A stretch of 64,000 nt of DNA. Origin: Psychrobacter proteolyticus (lineage in GTDB: Bacteria > Pseudomonadota > Gammaproteobacteria > Pseudomonadales > Moraxellaceae). The stretch covers positions 787,946-851,945 of the forward strand of contig NZ_QLKS01000001.1 in assembly GCF_003350005.1 (NCBI RefSeq), read 5' to 3'. The notes under the pieces are model-generated. The model was not told the DNA's origin and made no database searches. It was given only the letters and a program-made list of their open reading frames with translations. Each line of letters opens with the position of its first letter. The first letter of the stretch is position 1. Below are positions 44,327-54,124 of this stretch, in pieces. The position numbers and the translations under genes were made by a program.

Positions 44327-44402
44327 TCTCCAATAGCTCAGTTGGTAGAGCAACGGACTGTTAATCCGTGTGTCCCTGGTTCGAGCCCAGGTTGGAGAGC
44401 CA
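44327..44402 (+). tRNA. tRNA-Asn (GTT)
   Basis: The 76-base gene folds as a full cloverleaf. The acceptor arm TCTCCAA pairs with TTGGAGA, followed by G and an encoded CCA. The anticodon loop CTGTTAA contains GTT, reading AAC/AAU. The T-arm loop has TTCGAGC. A terminator hairpin follows at 44411. Confidence 0.97.
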
Positions 44403-44410
44403 TATACTAA

Positions 44411-44443
44411 AAACCTTCATCATAATTTGATGGAGGTTTTTTT
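44411..44443 (+). terminator. Terminator after tRNA-Asn
   Basis: AAACCTTCATCA (44411-44422) pairs with TGATGGAGGTTT (44428-44439) with one G-T pair and runs into TTTTTTT. It ends the tRNA-Asn transcript. Confidence 0.9.
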
Positions 44444-44592
44444 ATTGCTGCGTCTTTTATATTTACTTCTAATAATATTAGCACGGCTGTGGTGTTCTTT
44501 TAGACATTTTTGTTGTATGGTAAGATTAGTTTTGATTGGGTTCGTTTTTGTTTGAGTGCTTCGCTCTTACTCACTAAAAGTAATGGTTTATT

Positions 44593-44922
44593 ATGATACC
44601 TGTACGTATAAAAAATAAGTTTTCTGATCATCCGCAAAAGATCATGCGCCCGATTAGTATTCGTTTGTCTGAAGAAATGATTGGCCTATTAGAAACGACG
44701 TCATCAGACTTGGGCTTTAAGCGCATTCAAGGGCTTATTCGTCTTTATATTCGTCAGGGCTTGGATCGTGACCATCAGGATTATACGCTTGCCCATGATG
44801 AAGTATTCATCGAAACGCTACGTAAGCGCGGTGTTAGCCAGCATATTATTGATGAAGCGATTGTAGTGACGCATAATAATAACATCACTCATCCGCTATC
44901 TGAGTTGCAAGACAACGATTAA
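44593..44922 (+). CDS. Ribbon-helix-helix domain protein of unknown role
   Basis: The 109-residue product has a CopG-like ribbon-helix-helix segment at about 18-55 (RPISIRLSEEMIGLLETTS followed by RIQGLIRLYIRQGL). A second, helical part covers about 60-109. It is probably a small DNA-binding regulator. There is no toxin gene next to it, so an antitoxin role is not supported. It stands between tRNA-Asn and a terminator. Confidence 0.65.
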   Translation: MIPVRIKNKFSDHPQKIMRPISIRLSEEMIGLLETTSSDLGFKRIQGLIRLYIRQGLDRDHQDYTLAHDEVFIETLRKRGVSQHIIDEAIVVTHNNNITHPLSELQDND

Positions 44923-45246
44923 ACAATTAATAGTATCGTTACTAATTAATAGTAACGCTGCTAGATAATATTAAAATAAAAAAGACCAAGTTTGCTAACG
45001 CGAGCTTGGTCTTTTTTTGTGGCTGTTATAAAAGTTAAAGCATTACTGATATTTCTCTAACTCTCCTCTTGTTACGCCCTGCTTCCATCTAGTTCTCAGT
45101 ACATATTTTTTTAAATACTCTGCGATATTTGCGGTTTTAGTTAGCCATAACTAAACACAACAGAGGTTTAAACAAGGTATATTAAGCATATAGTCGCGAC
45201 TATTTATAAGGTTTCAACATAATAAAGATCTGCAAGGAGGGGTACG
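44923..45246. other. Intergenic region with terminator and promoter of a lipoprotein gene
   Basis: The first 100 bases hold the terminator of the preceding gene (44978-45018). The rest is AT-rich with no gene. AAGGAGG lies at about 45234, just upstream of the lipoprotein start. Confidence 0.5.
44978..45018 (+). terminator. Long terminator hairpin
   Basis: An 18-bp stem (44978-44995 with 45000-45017, two G-T pairs, loop TAAC) around the AAGACCAAG core is followed by a T-run. It closes the ribbon-helix-helix gene transcript. Confidence 0.9.
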
Positions 45247-45978
45247 ATGACGGGCTTACATCAGCGTTTCAACAAAACTTTGTTTTCAACCATGACGGTA
45301 GCAATGCTAGTGATTGCGACTGGCTGCTCATCGCCGCAGACTGATCCAAGTAAGACAACCATACCGACAGATTCTCACCAATGGCAAAAAAAATTAGGAC
45401 AAACTTTTGAGCAGTTGTCTGAAACCGACCAACAAGTACTTAGCCGATATATGCTGCGCATGAAATTGAGCGATGCCTATGAATCAGGAGCCATGCCGCG
45501 TACCACTATTAAGCAAGCGCTGATACAACAGCGTGAATACGAGCGGCTGCATCCGAATAACCCAACGGGCAAGAAAAGCCCAATTATCAAAGGTCAGGCG
45601 GCGAACGCTACCGCACAGATGTATCCTGTCGCCCTACTCCCTGTGAAAACCAGTGATAGCGATAGTTTAAATCAAGTCAAAATGCAGTTTATGCTATCCA
45701 ATCATGGCAAAGGCGCGATAAAAAGTTTTAAAGGGACCCTGACTATGAAGGATGCCAACCTGACAAAGGGCAAAAACTTTAATGTGCCTTTGACAACGTT
45801 TGATCCACCTATCGCACCAGAGCAGTCTGGCAAAATCATTATTGAAAGCAGCATTGAGGATATCAATGTCATGCGTGCTATTAAAAATGCTAGTGGCATC
45901 ACTATCGAGATTAATAAAGGCATGCTTATCTTAGTAGACGATCAGACAATCGAATTTGAAAACTCACTGGTTAAGTAG
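45247..45978 (+). CDS. Hypothetical lipoprotein
   Basis: The 243-residue protein has a lipoprotein signal with lipobox IATGC (Cys27) and a strong ribosome site, AAGGAGG. The mature part has a helical section (about 45-105; LSETDQQVLSRYMLRMKL) and a beta-rich section (about 120-240) that looks like an immunoglobulin-type fold (QVKMQFMLSNHGKGAIKSF). I do not recognise the family. It is a single gene. The helical plus beta layout suggests a periplasmic envelope protein. Confidence 0.7.
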   Translation: MTGLHQRFNKTLFSTMTVAMLVIATGCSSPQTDPSKTTIPTDSHQWQKKLGQTFEQLSETDQQVLSRYMLRMKLSDAYESGAMPRTTIKQALIQQREYERLHPNNPTGKKSPIIKGQAANATAQMYPVALLPVKTSDSDSLNQVKMQFMLSNHGKGAIKSFKGTLTMKDANLTKGKNFNVPLTTFDPPIAPEQSGKIIIESSIEDINVMRAIKNASGITIEINKGMLILVDDQTIEFENSLVK

Positions 45979-46040
45979 CTGTATAACCTACTGTTGAGGA
46001 TTTTATAGAAGGTACTAATTAATACTTTTATTAATACCAT

Positions 46041-46076
46041 AAAAAAAGCCCCAATCATTGCTGATTGGGGCTTTTT
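46041..46076. terminator. Bidirectional terminator between lipoprotein gene and tRNA-Ser
   Basis: A perfect 15-bp stem (AAAAAGCCCCAATCA at 46043-46057 with 46062-46076) has A and T runs at both sides. It separates two converging transcripts. Confidence 0.92.
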
Positions 46077-46082
46077 CGAATT

Positions 46083-46173
46083 TGGCGGAGACGGAGAGAT
46101 TCGAACTCTCGAAGGGCTATTAACCCTTGTCGGTTTTCAAGACCGGTGCATTCAACCGCTCTGCCACGTCTCC
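46083..46173 (-). tRNA. tRNA-Ser (TGA)
   Basis: The 91-base minus-strand gene has the long variable arm of serine tRNAs (AAGGGTTAATAGCCCTT). The acceptor arm GGAGACG pairs with CGTCTCC, followed by G and an encoded CCA. The anticodon loop CTTGAAA holds TGA, reading UCA-type serine codons. The bidirectional terminator at 46041 lies just past its 3' end. Confidence 0.97.
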
Positions 46174-46265
46174 ATTGGTGCATCATTATATAGATATCAT
46201 TTTATAATGCAAGCCCCTAAACTAAAAAAATCCAATTAATTTTCGAATACTTGTAAATTGGTGCA

Positions 46266-47426
46266 TTATCGCTTGCTTGAGGCCAGATGTAAGCACATAT
46301 CGAGCAGCCTATTGGCATAACCCCATTCATTATCGTACCATGCAAAAACCTTATATTGACTGCCTACTTGCATAAGCTGTTGCCCATCAATAATTAGTGA
46401 CTCAGTCTGATGGATAAAATCACTAGATACCAGTGGCTCATCGGTATAAGCCATGATGTCATGCAGATGTGCCTGACTGGCAGACTTGAGTACCTCTCGC
46501 ACTGTCTCGACATCGACATCTGGCGTATCAAATACAAAGGTGACATCAATCGCAGCCACGTCGATAGTGGGCACCCGTATCGAGTGTCCATTTATCTTGC
46601 CGACCATGGCTGGTAGCACCCGCTCTGTCGCAGCGATACTGCTGGACGTCGTTGGGATAATATTATAGCCAGAAGCGCGCGCCCGTCTTGGGTCTCGATG
46701 TGCTTGATCCAATACCGTCTGATCAGCAGTGACTGCATGAATCTCTGTCATCATGGCGGACTGCACACCAAACGCCTTGTCTAGCGTATCCATCAACGGT
46801 ACCAATGCCTGCGTGGTACAAGAAACACTAGAAATAATCGGTAGCTCAAGCGTAAGCGCATCGGTATTCACGCCCATGACGATACAGGCATCCACATCGT
46901 CAAATGGCGCGGCACCGATAATTACTTGCTGCGCGCCAGCATCAATATGTAGCATCGCTTGTTCATACGAGCGAAAATGCCCAGTGCATTCTAAAACCAC
47001 ATCGACACCCAGCGCCTGCCAAGGTAAATTTTTAGGATCAGGCTCAGACAGCATATTGATGCAGTAAGTCAGGTTGTTCTTGGTCAGACAGAGCTCAGTC
47101 TTGCTCGTATCACCTGACTCACTCTCTACAATTTCAGCATTTACCCCTAATCGACTGAGGCGGCCATGGGTGCTATCAAACTTTAATAAATGCAGCAAGA
47201 TATCCGCTGGCGCTAAGTCATTAATTGCCACCACATGAATCGCACGGCCTAACACTTCAAAGCGCTCTAGCAAAGCGCGAAGTACATTGCGCCCTATACG
47301 ACCAAAGCCATTGATAGCGACTCTCAGTGGCTGTGTGTGCTCACCAGTAGCACGGAACGTCGCCGCTATCGGGTCAGAGGTCAATTGATAAGTAGCGCTC
47401 GAAAAATCAGGCATAACATTGGACAT
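46266..47426 (-). CDS. Glyceraldehyde-3-phosphate dehydrogenase-family enzyme (Gap or Epd)
   Basis: The 386-residue protein has the NAD-binding start INGFGRIGRNVLRALLERF at about 39-57. The usual 330-340-residue enzyme is preceded by a 35-residue extension here. The catalytic cysteine is Cys203 in SSVSCTTQALVP, and the C-terminal YDNEWGYANRLLDM is diagnostic. The VAINDL loop suggests NAD preference. A role as erythrose-4-phosphate dehydrogenase is possible, since in many Gammaproteobacteria epd lies near tkt, and tkt is about 14 kb away here. I cannot separate Gap from Epd by sequence alone. Confidence 0.82.
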   Translation of the reverse strand: MSNVMPDFSSATYQLTSDPIAATFRATGEHTQPLRVAINGFGRIGRNVLRALLERFEVLGRAIHVVAINDLAPADILLHLLKFDSTHGRLSRLGVNAEIVESESGDTSKTELCLTKNNLTYCINMLSEPDPKNLPWQALGVDVVLECTGHFRSYEQAMLHIDAGAQQVIIGAAPFDDVDACIVMGVNTDALTLELPIISSVSCTTQALVPLMDTLDKAFGVQSAMMTEIHAVTADQTVLDQAHRDPRRARASGYNIIPTTSSSIAATERVLPAMVGKINGHSIRVPTIDVAAIDVTFVFDTPDVDVETVREVLKSASQAHLHDIMAYTDEPLVSSDFIHQTESLIIDGQQLMQVGSQYKVFAWYDNEWGYANRLLDMCLHLASSKR

Positions 47427-47572
47427 AAAAGGTATCGCTATAAATGGGGGTAAAAACTGAGCGTTATCACGTTGAATGCGCTAATGACTGCTGAATGCTA
47501 AAAATAGCAAAAATAAAGCCTATAAAACTAAAGATAGTGGAGTTATAGGCAATAAAGCAGCAAGCAGCAAAA

Positions 47573-49510
47573 CTACGGCGTGATAAAAATCAATGCGAGG
47601 CGAATGGTATTGTAGTCAATGCTTTGCTTAAGATGATCATACATCGGACGCAGCTTGATGCTACCGTCATCATTGAAGTCATTTGGATTATTGGCGACTT
47701 TAATAGCGACATAGGCATTGCCAACGGCTGTCATTACCTCATCATCTGGACGCAAATGATCACAGGCAAGACTTAGATCTTGTGATTTTAGGTCAGCAAT
47801 ATGACGCATGATAGTCGACTGTGACAACTGACGCGCTTGTGAAATCTCCGCAATGGTCAAACTCTCTTCTAACAACACTCTGGTCGCAAGTAGAGTACTG
47901 TCTGATTTGTCAGAGACCTGATTGCCTAATTTCTGTTTTTTATCGATTTTCGCTTGCTGTTGTTCGCGACGCTTCTTTTGTAGCGTGGCGTAAGCATCGA
48001 TTACCGACTTGCTCAATGTCCCACCTGACTTCAGGACAAATTTTTCATGTGCCTGCTGCATGCTTTCTTCATCTAGCATCGCATAGTTGGCATCGGCTTC
48101 TTCAGACAGTACCAGAAACCGCTTGTCTGCACCACGAGCCAATGGATCGAGTTGCAAGCTCATGTCGTTCATACCTAAAAGCTGTAGGCCAGATAGAGAC
48201 TTGAGGCGTGACAATGCCACATAACCTTGTCCCAACTCAAAGGTACGCGACAAATCGATTTCAGCCGCATCGAGGGTCATGCCCTGCGATTTATGGATAG
48301 TAATTGCCCATGCCAGACAGAGCGGCACTTGTAAGTAACTTGCTAGCACGTCACCCGTTTCATCTTCGATAATCCACTCTTCAGGCTCAGCGATAACTTC
48401 TCGTCCTGAATTAAGCCGCACGACAGGCATTTTCTGGGTCGTTGGTTTCTTCGACTTTGGTTTTTCCTTGTCTTTCTTAGCAGCGGACTTTTTACCTTTT
48501 GTCGTTTTTTCGCCAGCAGCATCCTCATCAACGTCATCGTTGCTATCGTCTTCGATTAACGCGTCACTACTGTCTTTATCATCTATTTTTACAGCAGCAA
48601 ACCCAATCAACTCGCCCATCGTTCCGTTAGAGACACCAAGCTCAGCATTGTTTTTGATAAACATGACCTTGGCGCCGACTTTGAGAATCAGCTCGTCTTG
48701 GGTTCGCACGGTCTTTTTTAGCGTCTCAACCAGCTTACTATCGCCTGTCGCCGTCGCCTCAAAACGCATCATCTCGCCATCTAGAGACGCCAGTTCTTTG
48801 TCATTGATTTTATTGACGTTGAGATTGTGGGTATAGAGACGCGTACGCTTTATATCGACGCTTTGATCATAAGTCGCTTCTAAAGCGGCAATCGCCTCAA
48901 AGGTCACTTCCTGACGGCGGATTTGGTTAAGAATATCATCCAAATCGAGTCCACCATTGGCTGCATCGCTGACTTGACGATGCTGCTCAGACAAGTAGCA
49001 AATATGGAACTTGGCATCGAGCCACGCCTCAGACATAAAGGCAAACTTTTCACGATTCGTCTCGCCTTTACTGCCAATCGGCGGTAACTGAAAGAAGTCT
49101 CCTGCGACTACCACCTGAATACCACCAAACGCTTTGTCATTTTTGCGAATATGCTTGAGCACTTGGCTGACCAAGTTAAGCTGTTTGGCATGTAGCATTG
49201 ATATCTCGTCAATGACCAAGACCGCAGTATCTTTCAATCTGTCTGCTAAGAACTGCTTGCGTGATAAGGTGGACAAATCTCGATCAGTCAGCTCATCTTT
49301 GATACCGATGCCTGACCAGCTATGAATCGTCGTGCCGTTCATATGCGTTGCGGCAATACCCGTACTGGCTGTCACCGCAACAGGGACGCGGCGGGCGCGT
49401 AAATAATCGATGTATTGATTGAGAGTATAAGTCTTACCTGAACCTGCTGAGCCGGTCAAAAAGACGTTTTGACCTGTTTTTAGGATATCAAGAGCAGAAG
49501 ATTGACGCAT
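47573..49510 (-). CDS. PIF1-like superfamily 1 helicase with C-terminal HTH
   Basis: The 645-residue protein has the Walker A GSAGSGKT (20-27), Walker B with VIDEISM (about 99-105) and a GDFFQLPP motif (138-145), typical of PIF1/RecD-like helicases. The later motif TIHKSQGMTLD is motif V-like. A highly charged insert of about 50 residues, rich in Asp/Glu and then Lys, lies at about 310-360. Near the C-terminus, LTIAEISQARQLSQSTIMRHI looks like a helix-turn-helix. It probably acts on DNA structures in replication or repair. No nuclease or transposase is next to it. Confidence 0.85.
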   Translation of the reverse strand: MRQSSALDILKTGQNVFLTGSAGSGKTYTLNQYIDYLRARRVPVAVTASTGIAATHMNGTTIHSWSGIGIKDELTDRDLSTLSRKQFLADRLKDTAVLVIDEISMLHAKQLNLVSQVLKHIRKNDKAFGGIQVVVAGDFFQLPPIGSKGETNREKFAFMSEAWLDAKFHICYLSEQHRQVSDAANGGLDLDDILNQIRRQEVTFEAIAALEATYDQSVDIKRTRLYTHNLNVNKINDKELASLDGEMMRFEATATGDSKLVETLKKTVRTQDELILKVGAKVMFIKNNAELGVSNGTMGELIGFAAVKIDDKDSSDALIEDDSNDDVDEDAAGEKTTKGKKSAAKKDKEKPKSKKPTTQKMPVVRLNSGREVIAEPEEWIIEDETGDVLASYLQVPLCLAWAITIHKSQGMTLDAAEIDLSRTFELGQGYVALSRLKSLSGLQLLGMNDMSLQLDPLARGADKRFLVLSEEADANYAMLDEESMQQAHEKFVLKSGGTLSKSVIDAYATLQKKRREQQQAKIDKKQKLGNQVSDKSDSTLLATRVLLEESLTIAEISQARQLSQSTIMRHIADLKSQDLSLACDHLRPDDEVMTAVGNAYVAIKVANNPNDFNDDGSIKLRPMYDHLKQSIDYNTIRLALIFITP

Positions 49511-49836
49511 AGATCCAAACCAACCAATATTATGAAGAAGAAATAGTACAAAAAGAAATCCGCCATGATTAACTCAATAACCATAGCCAGCCAAAATAGA
49601 TGCTCACAATTATAACAGCTGCATACCGTTTGCGAACCATTTTAACCGACTCATATCACATAACTTAAAGTTATACGATACAAAATATATCATTATAAAA
49701 AGTCATTATCGTTCTGCTAAAAAGCTCAGTACGATAGGATGATAACTTGGTTAGGAAGACCAAGAATGTATTTTTAAATGGTCATACGTAAGTAACCATA
49801 TTTTAAATAACCATAATACACAACAAGGAGTGGTTA
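49511..49836. other. Intergenic region between helicase and aldehyde dehydrogenase
   Basis: The 326-base divergent spacer should contain both promoters. A small 6-bp hairpin CTTGGT/ACCAAG is at 49746-49764. AAGGAG precedes the dehydrogenase ATG. Nothing else is recognised. Confidence 0.4.
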
Positions 49837-51363
49837 ATGTTATACGCTTATCCCAATACTGAAAACAGTCCCGTCCAATTCCGCGAAAAATACGATAACT
49901 TTATTAATGGTGAGTGGACCCCTCCTGTCGATGGCGAGTACTTTGACAACCCAAGTCCTATCGATGGTAAAACTATTTGCCAAGTCGCCCGTTCAAAAGA
50001 AGCAGATATCGAAAAAGCCCTAGATGCCGCGCATGCTGCCAAAGACGCTTGGGGCAAAACCAGCGTCGCTGAACGTGCCAATTTACTATTAAAAATCGCA
50101 GATAGCATGGAAGCTAACTTAGAAGCGATCGCTATTGCTGAATGCTACGAAAATGGTAAGCCTGTGCGCGAAACCTTAATGGCAGATATTCCACTAGCTA
50201 TCGATCAATTCCGTTATTTCGCCAGTGCCATCCGCGCACAAGAAGGCGGTATCAGTCAAATTGATGAAGACACCGTTGCTTACCATTTCCATGAGCCGCT
50301 AGGCGTTGTCGGGCAGATTATCCCATGGAACTTCCCTATTCTAATGGCAGTATGGAAAATCGCCCCTGCTTTAGCCGCTGGTAACTGTATCGTTATGAAG
50401 CCTGCTGAACAAACGCCTGCCTCTATACTATATATGTTAGAAGCGATCGGTATCGCTGATATCTTGCCAAAAGGCGTCCTAAACATTGTTAATGGCTTTG
50501 GTGTCGAAGCTGGTAAACCACTTGCCTCTAACCCACGTATCAATAAAGTCGCCTTCACTGGTGAAACCACCACTGGTCGCCTCATCATGCAATACGCCAG
50601 TGAAAACATCATTCCCGTGACACTAGAGCTTGGTGGCAAAAGCCCAAATATTTTCTTTGCAGATGTCATGGATGAAGACGATGACTTCTTGGACAAAGCG
50701 GTCGAAGGCCTAGTCATGTTTGCGCTTAACCAAGGCGAGGTCTGTACATGTCCATCACGTGCGCTCGTACACGAGAGCATCTATGACGAATTTATCAAAC
50801 GCTGTATCGCTCGTGTCGAAGCCATCAAAATGGGCAACCCACTAGATACCGAGACCATGATTGGCGCACAAGCCAGCTCAGATCAGTTAGAGAAGATTTT
50901 ATCTTATCTTGATATCGGTAAAAAAGAAGGCGCAAAAGTCCTAGTCGGTGGTGATCAAGCCAAACACGATGGCGACCTAGCAGATGGCTACTATGTTAAG
51001 CCAACTATCTTTGAAGGCACCAATGACATGCGCGTGTTCCAAGAAGAAATCTTTGGACCTGTGCTCGCTGTCACCACCTTTAAAGACGACGAAGAAGCTA
51101 TGCAAATTGCCAACGATACGCTATATGGTCTAGGCGCTGGTGTTTGGACACGTAGCGTACATAAGGCCTATCGTTTTGGGCGTGGTATTCAAGCAGGCCG
51201 CGTATGGACCAACTGCTATCACCTATATCCATCACATGCGGCATTCGGTGGCTATAAGCAATCAGGTATCGGCCGCGAAAACCATCTGATGATGCTTGAT
51301 CATTATCAGCAAACCAAAAACATGCTGGTTTCGTACAGCCCTAAAAAAATGGGTTTCTTCTAA
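49837..51363 (+). CDS. Aldehyde dehydrogenase, AldB/ExaC type
   Basis: The 508-residue enzyme has the NAD motif [17 protein letters not shown], the glutamate in LELGGKSP and the catalytic cysteine in [13 protein letters not shown]. The last phrase, with GEVCTCPSR, is typical of the acetaldehyde or short-chain aldehyde dehydrogenase group (AldB, ExaC). AAGGAG precedes the ATG. A DUF779 gene follows, the standard partner of this group. It likely oxidises acetaldehyde from alcohol oxidation, perhaps by the GMC enzyme downstream. Confidence 0.92.
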   Translation: MLYAYPNTENSPVQFREKYDNFINGEWTPPVDGEYFDNPSPIDGKTICQVARSKEADIEKALDAAHAAKDAWGKTSVAERANLLLKIADSMEANLEAIAIAECYENGKPVRETLMADIPLAIDQFRYFASAIRAQEGGISQIDEDTVAYHFHEPLGVVGQIIPWNFPILMAVWKIAPALAAGNCIVMKPAEQTPASILYMLEAIGIADILPKGVLNIVNGFGVEAGKPLASNPRINKVAFTGETTTGRLIMQYASENIIPVTLELGGKSPNIFFADVMDEDDDFLDKAVEGLVMFALNQGEVCTCPSRALVHESIYDEFIKRCIARVEAIKMGNPLDTETMIGAQASSDQLEKILSYLDIGKKEGAKVLVGGDQAKHDGDLADGYYVKPTIFEGTNDMRVFQEEIFGPVLAVTTFKDDEEAMQIANDTLYGLGAGVWTRSVHKAYRFGRGIQAGRVWTNCYHLYPSHAAFGGYKQSGIGRENHLMMLDHYQQTKNMLVSYSPKKMGFF

Positions 51364-51398
51364 TCTAACCTTTGAATACATGACAGTACTTAGAAAAC

Positions 51399-51431
51399 AA
51401 ATGCAATCTGTCGCAAGATAGGTTGCATTTT
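51399..51431 (+). terminator. Possible hairpin between aldehyde dehydrogenase and DUF779 genes
   Basis: AAATGCAA (51399-51406) and TTGCATTT (51423-51430) form an 8-bp stem with a 16-base loop and a short T-run. It is a plausible terminator or attenuator, since the next gene is a functional partner. Confidence 0.45.
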
Positions 51432-51520
51432 CACTTTAAGAAGTCGTAAAAAGCCATATTTTGAATAATAGCTTTTTAGAATAGTATGGTTTTTCGACAC
51501 TGATAGCATAGGAGTTGATT

Positions 51521-51847
51521 ATGAAAATTGCAGCAACAGAGTCTTGTAAAGCGTTAATTGAGCTATTGAAATCCAAGCACGGTGAGCTAATGTTTCATCA
51601 ATCAGGTGGCTGCTGCGATGGTAGCTCGCCCATGTGCTATCCATTAGGAGAGTTCAAAGTAGGTGGTCAGGATGTGTTAGTTGGTGAGCTTGCTGGTTGT
51701 CCATTCTATATGGGCAAGGCACAGTACAATTTATGGCAGCATACTGATCTCACCATTGATGTCGTCAATGGTCGCGGTGCGAGCTTTTCGTTAGAAATCC
51801 CTGAAGGCAAACGCTTTATCGTACGCTCAGAAATCTGTGCGATATAA
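51521..51847 (+). CDS. DUF779 family protein
   Basis: The 108-residue product matches DUF779 by its cysteine-rich middle (HQSGGCCDGSSPMCYP, about 27-42) and GELAGCPFYMGKAQY. ATG 51521 has AGGAG six bases before it. DUF779 genes usually adjoin AldB/ExaC-type aldehyde dehydrogenases, as here. Conserved cysteines suggest metal binding or redox chemistry. The function is not established. Confidence 0.88.
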   Translation: MKIAATESCKALIELLKSKHGELMFHQSGGCCDGSSPMCYPLGEFKVGGQDVLVGELAGCPFYMGKAQYNLWQHTDLTIDVVNGRGASFSLEIPEGKRFIVRSEICAI

Positions 51848-52037
51848 GGACGTTTGGTGCAACATTAAGTAGCATTAATCTTAAATAATGTACCGAATAT
51901 AACAGTCTTAGCTTGTCCTATGATATTGGCGCAAACAGATACCGCAGAGTCATTTTTATTTTATTATTTCAGCAAAATAATAGTTACTGTAAAGCGTACC
52001 CTATTTTAATTAGCATGGATGCTATAAGGAATATAAA

Positions 52038-53666
52038 ATGGAATTTGACACAACATTTGACTATGTCATCGTCGGCGGAGGTTCGGCGGGTTGCGTGCTC
52101 GCTAGCCGTCTCACTGAAAACCCAGATATCAGTGTTTGTTTATTAGAATACGGCGGTGATGGCAAAGATCTAGCAGTACGCGTACCTGCTGGACTAATTC
52201 TGATGGTTCCTGGTAAACCGCTGAAATTGAACAATTGGTGCTTTCACACCACCCCGCAAGAGCACCTTAATAACCGTAAAGGTTTTCAGCCGCGTGGACA
52301 ATGTCTGGGCGGCTCATCAGCTATCAATGCCATGATCTATACGCGTGGTAGTAAGCTAGATTATGAGCGCTGGGTGGAGCAAGGCTGTACTGGCTGGGGG
52401 TTTGACGATGTACTGCCTTATTTTATCAAAGCTGAAAATAACGTTCGTGGTAGCGACGACCTACATGGTGATAGCGGGCCGCTGCATGTTAGTGACCTAC
52501 TCAGTCCACGCGATATCTCTAAGGCATTCGTAGAAGCTGCGATTGCCAATGGCTTAGATCATAACACCGACTTTAATAGCGAAAAGCAAGACGGTACAGG
52601 GTTGTATCAAGTCACTCATTTCCATGGTGAAAAACAAGGACAACGCTGCTCTGCCGCGGCCGCCTATCTACATCCTGTACAAAATCGCACCAACCTGACG
52701 GTTATCACTCATGCGCAGGCTAACCGTGTCATTATTGAAAACAATCAAGCGACAGGCGTCGTCTACGAAAAAGACGGCGTCGAACATACTGTCACGGCGC
52801 GTCATGAAGTCCTACTGTCAGGTGGCGCGTTTGGTTCACCCAAAGTTCTGATGCTCTCAGGTATTGGCCCTGCAGAGCATTTGCAGTCTCATGGTATCGA
52901 TGTGGTAGTAGATGCACCTGAAGTCGGTGGCAATTTACAAGATCACTTAGACGTCGTCTTTGATTATGAGGTCAATACTACTGACGTCATCGGTATTGGC
53001 ATGGCATCGATTTCGACATTAACCAAAAGTATTCGGCAATGGAGAAAGGACGGTACAGGGCTGCTGTCTACCAACTATGCAGAAGCAGGTGCGTTCTTTA
53101 GCGTCGGTGATGACCCAAAAGAGTGGCCAAACACACAGCTGCACTTTGTCATCTCACGCGTGATCGAGCATGGCCGCGATCTAAGACGTGGATTTGCTGT
53201 TTCTTGTCACAGTTGCTACTTACGACCTGAAAGTCGAGGTACTGTCAGATTGGACTCAGCTGATCCTTCTGACGCCGTCTTGATCGATCCAAACTATCTA
53301 TCTCATCCAAAAGATGTAGAGTATATGGTAGCCGGTGCCGAACGTACTCGAGCCATTATGCAAGAGTCCGCACTCGCTAAATACATCACTGAAGACTACC
53401 CTGCCCCTTACCTCGAAAAAGATGGCATGCTCGGTTATATCCGAAATAAGTCAGATACCATCTATCACCCGGTAGGCACTTGCCGCATGGGCTCAGATGA
53501 CAGCTCTGTGGTCGATTTAGAATTGAAGGTACGAGGTGTGAGTGGATTGCGAGTTATCGACGCTTCAGTGATGCCAACGCTTATTAGCGCAAATACCAAT
53601 GCGCCAACTATTATGATTGCCGAAAAAATAGCCGATCTAATCAAGGCAAATCATAGCCATGTTTAA
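52038..53666 (+). CDS. GMC-family alcohol/choline dehydrogenase-like oxidoreductase
   Basis: The 542-residue protein has the FAD motif [19 protein letters not shown], the GMC signature [20 protein letters not shown] and the C-terminal [13 protein letters not shown] with catalytic histidine. It is a second GMC member, clearly distinct in sequence from BetA in this window, and lacks the surrounding bet genes. AAGGAATAT precedes the ATG. Together with the upstream aldehyde dehydrogenase and DUF779 it could form an alcohol-to-acid pathway. The substrate is unknown. Confidence 0.85.
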   Translation: MEFDTTFDYVIVGGGSAGCVLASRLTENPDISVCLLEYGGDGKDLAVRVPAGLILMVPGKPLKLNNWCFHTTPQEHLNNRKGFQPRGQCLGGSSAINAMIYTRGSKLDYERWVEQGCTGWGFDDVLPYFIKAENNVRGSDDLHGDSGPLHVSDLLSPRDISKAFVEAAIANGLDHNTDFNSEKQDGTGLYQVTHFHGEKQGQRCSAAAAYLHPVQNRTNLTVITHAQANRVIIENNQATGVVYEKDGVEHTVTARHEVLLSGGAFGSPKVLMLSGIGPAEHLQSHGIDVVVDAPEVGGNLQDHLDVVFDYEVNTTDVIGIGMASISTLTKSIRQWRKDGTGLLSTNYAEAGAFFSVGDDPKEWPNTQLHFVISRVIEHGRDLRRGFAVSCHSCYLRPESRGTVRLDSADPSDAVLIDPNYLSHPKDVEYMVAGAERTRAIMQESALAKYITEDYPAPYLEKDGMLGYIRNKSDTIYHPVGTCRMGSDDSSVVDLELKVRGVSGLRVIDASVMPTLISANTNAPTIMIAEKIADLIKANHSHV

Positions 53667-54124
53667 TGCCCCAGTGGGCAAGTGTCTTATGGTTGAATAC
53701 ATTAAAGAGATATAACTTTATTATTTCTAATTGTTTACGATTAGTAAAATTAAAACCAATTAGCCATTTAAAAATATGTCTTTTTGTCACTTAGAACAGA
53801 TAGACAATAAGTAGTGAAATTGAGCACTTTATATCTTATTGATGCTAAATACAGCAAGATTGTGCATTTCTTACCAAAATTAGTCTAATTATAGCTTGCA
53901 TTATTACAGATTAAGAGAGTATATTCGAACGGCTGATTTATATTTTTAGTTTCTATCTATATAATTTAAAGTTATAACAACCTGTAATATGTTTTATTTT
54001 GTATATTAAATATTGTATAAACGGATACTTTAGAGGTCACTAAACGCTTGCTCATTGTATTCATGGTCGAATACGAACTAGGTAAATACATGAGTGACTA
54101 CCTATCATTACATGGGACGTAATA
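53667..54124. other. AT-rich intergenic region before dppA
   Basis: The 458-base spacer contains no recognisable gene. It is strongly AT-rich, with poly-A/T tracts near 53700-53780 and 53930-54020. It should hold the dpp promoter and a terminator for the GMC gene, but neither is clear. Confidence 0.4.

Noticed and set aside
44370..44555. A 61-codon open frame overlapping tRNA-Asn
   Set aside because: It begins inside the tRNA and crosses its terminator hairpin, so it cannot be a real gene.
44593..44922. The ribbon-helix-helix protein as an antitoxin
   Set aside because: There is no partner toxin frame within operon distance, only a terminator after it.
48343..48537. A minus-strand lysine/arginine-rich open frame inside the helicase gene
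   Set aside because: It is the alternate frame of the low-complexity charged insert of the helicase.
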